This document shows positions 59,827-64,000 of a DNA stretch of 64,000 nt, one piece after another. This DNA comes from Candidatus Rokuibacteriota bacterium. Its GTDB lineage: Bacteria; Methylomirabilota; Methylomirabilia; Rokubacteriales; CSP1-6. The position numbers were made by a program, and so were the translations under genes. Each line of letters begins with the position of its first letter. Positions within the stretch are counted from its first letter, which is position 1. The stretch spans positions 62,001 through 126,000 of the forward strand of contig QHTE01000043.1 in assembly GCA_003220685.1 (NCBI GenBank), in the 5' to 3' direction. The notes below the pieces were generated by a model, which saw only the letters and a program-made list of their open reading frames with translations, was not told the origin of the DNA and made no database searches.

Positions 59827-61014
59827 ATGACCGGAGTAACGCGTCTGCGCGCTGAGCCCGTCAGCCTCGTCGCTGCCGGCGCGGTCACCCCGTTCGGCGA
59901 CCTCGACGCGTTCTGGTCGGGACTCGTCACCGGCAGCGACGGCATCTCGGCGATCGAGCGCTTCCCGGTCGACGATCTGCGGGTGGGGCGGGGCGGCGAG
60001 ATCAAGAAGCTGCGCCCGCCGCCCGGCGGCCGTCGCGTCCGGTGCCGCGCCACGCAGCTCCTGCTCGCCGCGGCAGAGGACCTTCTCGCTCGCGCCGCGA
60101 TCTCGGCCGCGCCCGAGCGGATCGCCGTCGTCCTCGGCACCGCGCTCGGCGGCGTCGAGGAGCTCGAGCGCGCTCTGGCTCCCGGCGGAGGCCCACGGCA
60201 GGCGGTGGACGCGCTCTACGACAGCCCTGCTCACGCGCTCGCCCGCCGGCTCGGCGCCCACGGGCCGGTGATGACCGTCGGCGCGGCGTGCGCGGCCGGC
60301 GCGACGGCGCTCGGCACCGGCGCCGATCTCCTGCGCGGCGACGTCGTGGACGTCGTGATCGCCGGCGGTTACGATGCCCTGTGCCGGTTCGTGATGCGCG
60401 GCTTCGACGCACTGCGCTCGCTCACGCGCGAGCGTGTGCGGCCGTTCGACAGGCGACGCAGCGGGCTCTTGCTTGGCGAGGCCGCCGCCCTCGTGCTGAT
60501 GACGCGTGAGGGCGCGCAGCCGGGGCCGCGACTGGGCCGGCTACTGGGACACGCGAGCGCCAGTGACGGCTCGCACATCGCCGCGCCCGACGCCAACGGC
60601 CGCGGCCTCGAGCTGGCGGCCCGCACCGCGCTCGACGAGGCGGGACTCACGCCGGCCGACGTCGAGTTCGTGAGCGCTCACGGCACCGGCACCCTGGTCA
60701 ACGACCGCATCGAGGCGGACGTGCTCAGACGCGTGCTCGGCCGCCGGGCGTCCGAGATCCCGGTGAACTCGATCAAGGCTTCAGTCGGGCACACGATGGG
60801 CGCGGCCGCGGCGCTCGAGGCCGTCATGTGTCTCATGGCCGGTCGCGAGGGGGTCGTGCCGAAGACCTTGGGTCTGGAGGAGCCCGATCCCGCGTGCGAG
60901 CTAGATCACGTGATCGGCGCGCCCCGCGCGGTGCAGCCCCGGATCAGTCTCAGCACCTCGCTGGGCTTCGGCGGCTGTAACGCCGCGCTCGTGCTGGAGG
61001 CGGTCGATCCGTGA
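59827..61014 (+). CDS. Beta-ketoacyl-ACP synthase (FabF-type, active) - first ketosynthase of the cluster
   Basis: This 395-residue thiolase-fold condensing enzyme has an intact catalytic triad: Cys155 in VGAACAAGATAL, His285 in FVSAHGTGTLVND and His322 in IKASVGHTMGAAAALEAV. It would join an acyl group with malonyl-ACP. GFGGCNAALVLE closes the protein as in FabF. It overlaps the next gene, a degenerate ketosynthase, by 4 bp, matching the KS-alpha/chain-length-factor pairing of type II polyketide and aryl-polyene systems. Its N-terminus (VAAGAVTPFGDLDAFWSGL) is FabF-like. Not the housekeeping FabF by context: no fabG/fabD alongside in the window. Confidence 0.9.
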   Translation: MTGVTRLRAEPVSLVAAGAVTPFGDLDAFWSGLVTGSDGISAIERFPVDDLRVGRGGEIKKLRPPPGGRRVRCRATQLLLAAAEDLLARAAISAAPERIAVVLGTALGGVEELERALAPGGGPRQAVDALYDSPAHALARRLGAHGPVMTVGAACAAGATALGTGADLLRGDVVDVVIAGGYDALCRFVMRGFDALRSLTRERVRPFDRRRSGLLLGEAAALVLMTREGAQPGPRLGRLLGHASASDGSHIAAPDANGRGLELAARTALDEAGLTPADVEFVSAHGTGTLVNDRIEADVLRRVLGRRASEIPVNSIKASVGHTMGAAAALEAVMCLMAGREGVVPKTLGLEEPDPACELDHVIGAPRAVQPRISLSTSLGFGGCNAALVLEAVDP

Positions 61015-61904
61015 GCGTCTCGGTGGGGCGTCGGCCGGCCGATTCGACCGTATCCGCGAAGAGCGTCACCGGCACGACCGTCGAAGCCGTGGCGGTGCTG
61101 ACCGGATGGGGGCACGGGATCCAGGCCCTGCCGACGGACGCAGTGCGAGCGGCGGCCGGCCGCGCCGTCATCCCGCTCGGCCGTCCGGCGCTCGAGGGGG
61201 AGCGATTCAGGCGTGCCACGCGCGAGTGCCTCCTGGGCGTGGCGGCGGTCGACGCGCTCCTGCGCGAGCATCGCGTCTCGCGCGAGGCGATCAGAGGGAG
61301 CACGACCGCGCTGATCTACGTGACCGCCGGTGCCTACGGCGCGTCGAACCACGCGTGGGTCGTCGTGGACACCGCCCGCCCCGCCGAGCCCGACGACCGG
61401 CCGGGCGAGAGGCGGCGCGGTGCCGTGTCGGGCACGCTGCACTTTCCGTACACGGCGCCGAGCGTGATGTCCGGCGAGGTCGCGATCGAGTTCGGGCTGA
61501 CCGGGCCCTATGGCATCCTCATTGGCGGAGCGGCCGCGACGATCGACGGCCTCTGGCAGGCCACCCTGCTGCTCGAGGCCGGCCGCTGCGAGCGGGCGCT
61601 GGTGCTGGCCGTCGAGACCTTCGAGGACTGCGCCGAGCTCTACGCCCGGCAGCGCTGGCTCGTGCGGCGCCCGCTGGTGGAGGCGGCCGCGTGCGCCCTG
61701 CTGACACCCGGTGGGCTGCCCGCGCGATACGATGCGCCGCGGGCGGCGTCGCCGCTCGAGACGCGCGTGCGCGCCCGCGCCGGCGAGACGCTCGCCTGCG
61801 CGCCGCTCATCGCGCTGGCGCTCGCCCGCGCGAACGGTGCCGCGGGACCGATCGCTGTCACGGGTGAATGGCGCGGCCGCCGCGCCGGACTCTACTGGCA
61901 TTAG
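61011..61904 (+). CDS. Degenerate ketosynthase (chain-length-factor-like), lacking catalytic Cys and His
   Basis: This 297-residue protein has the N-terminal half of a thiolase fold: VLTGWGHGIQALP, ECLLGVAAVDALLREH, and GTLHFPYTAPSVMSGEVAIEFG (in part), followed by YGILIGGAAATIDGLWQAT, where the nucleophile elbow has Gly-Gly-Ala instead of Cys. AGRCERALVLAVETFED corresponds to the following strand. The C-terminal half with the two His motifs is absent. It overlaps the first ketosynthase by 4 bp and probably dimerises with it as a chain-length-factor or structural partner. GTG start. Confidence 0.75.
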   Translation: MSVSVGRRPADSTVSAKSVTGTTVEAVAVLTGWGHGIQALPTDAVRAAAGRAVIPLGRPALEGERFRRATRECLLGVAAVDALLREHRVSREAIRGSTTALIYVTAGAYGASNHAWVVVDTARPAEPDDRPGERRRGAVSGTLHFPYTAPSVMSGEVAIEFGLTGPYGILIGGAAATIDGLWQATLLLEAGRCERALVLAVETFEDCAELYARQRWLVRRPLVEAAACALLTPGGLPARYDAPRAASPLETRVRARAGETLACAPLIALALARANGAAGPIAVTGEWRGRRAGLYWH

Positions 61905-61911
61905 GAGGGCT

Positions 61912-62187
61912 ATGGAACCCAAAGAGGTGTTCGACGAGCTCAAGACGATCCTCGTGACGCGGCTCAAGTTCGATCCGCGCCGCGCCGTCGACTTGACCCT
62001 CGAGACGACCCTGCCCAAGGGTATCGAGAGCTCGATCGGTCTGGACTCGCTCGACTTCATCGAGCTGTCGATCGCGATCGAGGAGCGCTTCGGCATCGCG
62101 ATGGACGAGTCGGCGGACCTCGCCCCCCACTTCACGTCCTTCGATACCCTGTCTCGCTTCATCGCGTCGAGGACGGCCGGCGCGTGA
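61912..62187 (+). CDS. Acyl carrier protein
   Basis: This 91-residue acidic helical protein has the phosphopantetheine site GLDSLDFIELSIAIEE with Ser46, and LKFDP, ETTLPKGIESSIG ahead of it. A good AGGAGG ribosome site precedes the ATG. It is specific to this cluster, flanked by the two ketosynthase pairs, and overlaps the second ketosynthase by 4 bp. AcpS encoded at 53437 is the nearest phosphopantetheinyl transferase. Confidence 0.93.
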   Translation: MEPKEVFDELKTILVTRLKFDPRRAVDLTLETTLPKGIESSIGLDSLDFIELSIAIEERFGIAMDESADLAPHFTSFDTLSRFIASRTAGA

Positions 62188-63362
62188 AGCCCGTCGCCGT
62201 CACCGGTCTCGGGGTCGTCAGCCCGTTCGGCGCCGGCGTCAAGGCGTACTGGGAAGGGATCAGCGGCGGCACGTGCGCGATCCGCCCGATCACCCTGATC
62301 GAGACCGGAGGCTTCCGCTGCCGGATCGCCGCCGAGGTCCCGGACTCGCTCGGCGGCTCGGCGCGGCGGTCGCGGGCGGATCGGTTCGCCCTCGCGGCGG
62401 CGCGCGAGGCGCTCGACGACGCCGGGATCGGCCGCGCAGAGCGCGCGGACACGGCGCTGATCGTCGGCGCGGTCGGCGGAGGGATGCTGGAGGCCGAAGC
62501 CTGGTACTGGCAGCGGGCGCGCGGCGTCGCGGCGCCGCTGCCGCGGGCCCTCGCGTCGTGCTTTCCGTCCGCGCACGTCGACGTGGTCGGCAGCGTGCTC
62601 GGAATCGTCGGACCGCGCGAGACCGTCGTGACCGCCTGCAGCTCCGGCGCCGCGTCTCTGGCGATGGCGGCCGACCTGGTGCGCGATGGCGTCGTGCCGG
62701 TGGCCCTCGCCGGAGGCGTCGACGCGCTGACGCGGATCTGCTTCATGGGGTTCAACACCCTCAAGCTCCTCGATCCCTCGCCCTGCCGCCCCTTCGACCG
62801 CGACCGCCGCGGCATGTCGATCGGCGAGGGCGCCGCGTTCGTCGTGCTCGAGGAGGTCGAGCGCGCCCGGGCCCGCGACGCGCGCGTCTACGCGGAGCTG
62901 ACCGGCTACGGCATGAGCACCGACGCCTTTCACGTCACCTCGCCGCACCCGGACGGCGAGGGGATGGTCCGCGCGATGCGTGCGGCGCTCGCCCAGGCGG
63001 GGATCGAGCCGGCCTCCGTCGGCTACGCGAACGCGCACGGCACCGCCACGCCGCAGAACGACCGGATCGAGGCGCGAGCTCTGCGTGAGGTGTTCGGCGA
63101 GGGCGGGCTCCTCGTCAGCTCGACCAAATCCATGATCGGCCACACGATGGCGGCGGCCGGCACGCTCGAGGCGGTGGCGACGGTGCTGGCGCTCGGGCAC
63201 GAGGTCATTCCGCCGACGGCGCGACTCGAGAACACGGACCCCGACATTCCCTTCGACTGTGTCCCGCGCGTGGCGCGCGAGGCGGCCGTCGAGCACGCGA
63301 TCTCGAACTCGTTCGGCTTCGGCGGCCAGAACGTCACGCTCGTGTTCAGGCGCGGCGCGTGA
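62184..63362 (+). CDS. Beta-ketoacyl-ACP synthase (FabF-type, active) - second ketosynthase
   Basis: This 392-residue condensing enzyme starts MKPVAVTGLGVVSPFGAGV and has a full triad: Cys152 in VVTACSSGAASLAMAAD, His285 in YANAHGTATPQND and His320 in TKSMIGHTMAAAGTLEAV. It ends NSFGFGGQNVTLVF. It overlaps the ACP gene and the following degenerate ketosynthase gene by 4 bp each. Two separate active ketosynthases around one ACP suggest distinct tasks, such as initiation and elongation, or two chain-length partners. Confidence 0.92.
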   Translation: MKPVAVTGLGVVSPFGAGVKAYWEGISGGTCAIRPITLIETGGFRCRIAAEVPDSLGGSARRSRADRFALAAAREALDDAGIGRAERADTALIVGAVGGGMLEAEAWYWQRARGVAAPLPRALASCFPSAHVDVVGSVLGIVGPRETVVTACSSGAASLAMAADLVRDGVVPVALAGGVDALTRICFMGFNTLKLLDPSPCRPFDRDRRGMSIGEGAAFVVLEEVERARARDARVYAELTGYGMSTDAFHVTSPHPDGEGMVRAMRAALAQAGIEPASVGYANAHGTATPQNDRIEARALREVFGEGGLLVSSTKSMIGHTMAAAGTLEAVATVLALGHEVIPPTARLENTDPDIPFDCVPRVAREAAVEHAISNSFGFGGQNVTLVFRRGA

Positions 63363-64000
63363 GCGGTCGGCGCGTCGCGATCACCGGCGCCGGGGTTGTC
63401 GACGGCCACGCCAGCGGAGTCCTGAGCCGGCTGCTCGACGAGACCGAGGCGCGGCGCCTCTCGCGCGTGTGTCAGATGACGGTGGCGGCGGGCCGGCTGG
63501 CCCTCGCCGAGGCCGGTCTTGCGGGCGGCACAGAGCTGGCGCTGCTGGTCGGCACGGAGTTCGGCGACATGGTCTCGACGATCCGGTTCGTCGACGACTA
63601 CCTGCAGCGCGGGATCCCCGGCCTCTCCGCGCTCCTGTTCCCCCACACGGTCATGAACACGATGGCGGCCGCCACGGCGATCGCCGTGTCGGCGAAAGAT
63701 CTCTCGCTGACGCTCAACGTGCCGACGGTGGCCGGCGAGCTCGCGATCGCCCGCGGCGCAGCCGCGGTGCGCGCCGGCCGGATCGAAGCGTGTCTGGCCG
63801 GCGGCGCCGACGAGCCTCCGCAGCTCGTCCTGGACACGTTCCGTGAAGCGGGCGCCGGCGCCGACGTGCGCGGCGAGGGCGCGGGATTCGTGGTACTCGA
63901 GGCGCTCGACGCCGCGCGCGCCCGCGGCGCCCGGATCCTCGGCGAGGTCGTGGGCGAAGCGTGGCGGGCGCTCGCGGTTCGCCCCCACGGCGTGGGCCGC
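63359..64000 (+). CDS. Degenerate ketosynthase, N-terminal part (runs off the window)
   Basis: The frame stays open from a GTG at 63359 to the end of the window (214 codons). It reads SGRRVAITGAGVVDGHASG, VCQMTVAAGRLALAEAGL, ALLVGTEFGDMVSTIRFVDD (in part), and LFPHTVMNTMAAATAIAVS, which match the ketosynthase fold. The nucleophile position reads LNVPTVAGELAIARG, with Val/Thr where Cys is expected, so it is a second chain-length-factor-like partner, this time for the ketosynthase just upstream. GEGAGFVVLEALDAARARGA shows the fold continues. The rest lies beyond the edge. Confidence 0.85.
   Translation, partial: MSGRRVAITGAGVVDGHASGVLSRLLDETEARRLSRVCQMTVAAGRLALAEAGLAGGTELALLVGTEFGDMVSTIRFVDDYLQRGIPGLSALLFPHTVMNTMAAATAIAVSAKDLSLTLNVPTVAGELAIARGAAAVRAGRIEACLAGGADEPPQLVLDTFREAGAGADVRGEGAGFVVLEALDAARARGARILGEVVGEAWRALAVRPHGVGR

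Overview
The window is 64 kb of very GC-rich, densely coding chromosomal DNA from a Gram-negative (diderm) bacterium. Evidence for two membranes is a complete type II secretion (T2SS) operon with a secretin, a TonB-dependent outer-membrane receptor with its own TonB, and several lipoproteins. Gene content and style (frequent GTG/TTG starts, GTGA/ATGA overlaps, BldC-type HTH fused to a receiver domain, selenocysteine use, arginyl-tRNA synthetase lacking a HIGH motif) fit an uncultivated Rokubacteria/Methylomirabilota-like lineage, but that placement is inference; a myxobacterium-like or other deep lineage is not excluded. No tRNA, rRNA, CRISPR array, IS element or prophage was seen.

Layout. 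1-5 kb: end of a CoA-transferase gene, a convergent small Rdx/SelW-type selenoprotein with an in-frame UGA, nucleoside hydrolase and ribokinase, a GH3 lipoprotein and a BtpA-like protein, and an acetyltransferase. 5-16 kb: T2SS operon on the minus strand in the order E-F-G-H-I-J-K-L-M-C-D. 16-28 kb: ZIP metal transporter, aroQ, an ECF sigma factor fused to a transmembrane segment and an extracytoplasmic domain, an acyl-CoA carboxylase subunit, a decayed HTH-receiver gene, a large hybrid histidine kinase, GTP-dependent PEP carboxykinase, cobS with a phosphatase partner, and a gamma-glutamyltransferase-like gene. 28-32 kb: assorted conserved hypotheticals, an S4 protein, a DUF169 / cyclic-nucleotide-binding pair and an intact HTH-receiver regulator.

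32-45 kb is a cobalamin island with two cobalamin riboswitches. The first precedes cobU-cobT-btuF-btuC-btuD; the second precedes btuB-cbiZ-tonB, followed by two uncharacterised genes and cobQ-cbiB. Together they would import corrinoids (BtuB/TonB, BtuFCD), strip the wrong lower ligand (CbiZ), and rebuild the nucleotide loop (CbiB, CobQ, CobU, CobT, CobS). A NarL-type two-component pair follows.

46-59 kb is housekeeping: argS, a SPOR protein, hpt, ftsH, folP, glmM, acpS, a lipoprotein, nnrDE, tsaE, radC and pyrD. A 450-bp gap between radC and pyrD carries a cluster of DnaA-box-like 9-mers and a pair of palindromic repeats.

59.8 kb to the end is the start of a type II fatty-acid/polyketide-like cluster: an active ketosynthase, a ketosynthase-like protein without the catalytic residues, an acyl carrier protein, a second active ketosynthase, and a second cysteine-less ketosynthase-like protein cut off by the window edge. 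The most notable items are this cluster, the selenoprotein, the sigma-factor fusion, a dispersed ~47-bp palindromic repeat family (5 copies), the HIGH-less ArgRS and the DnaA-box cluster.
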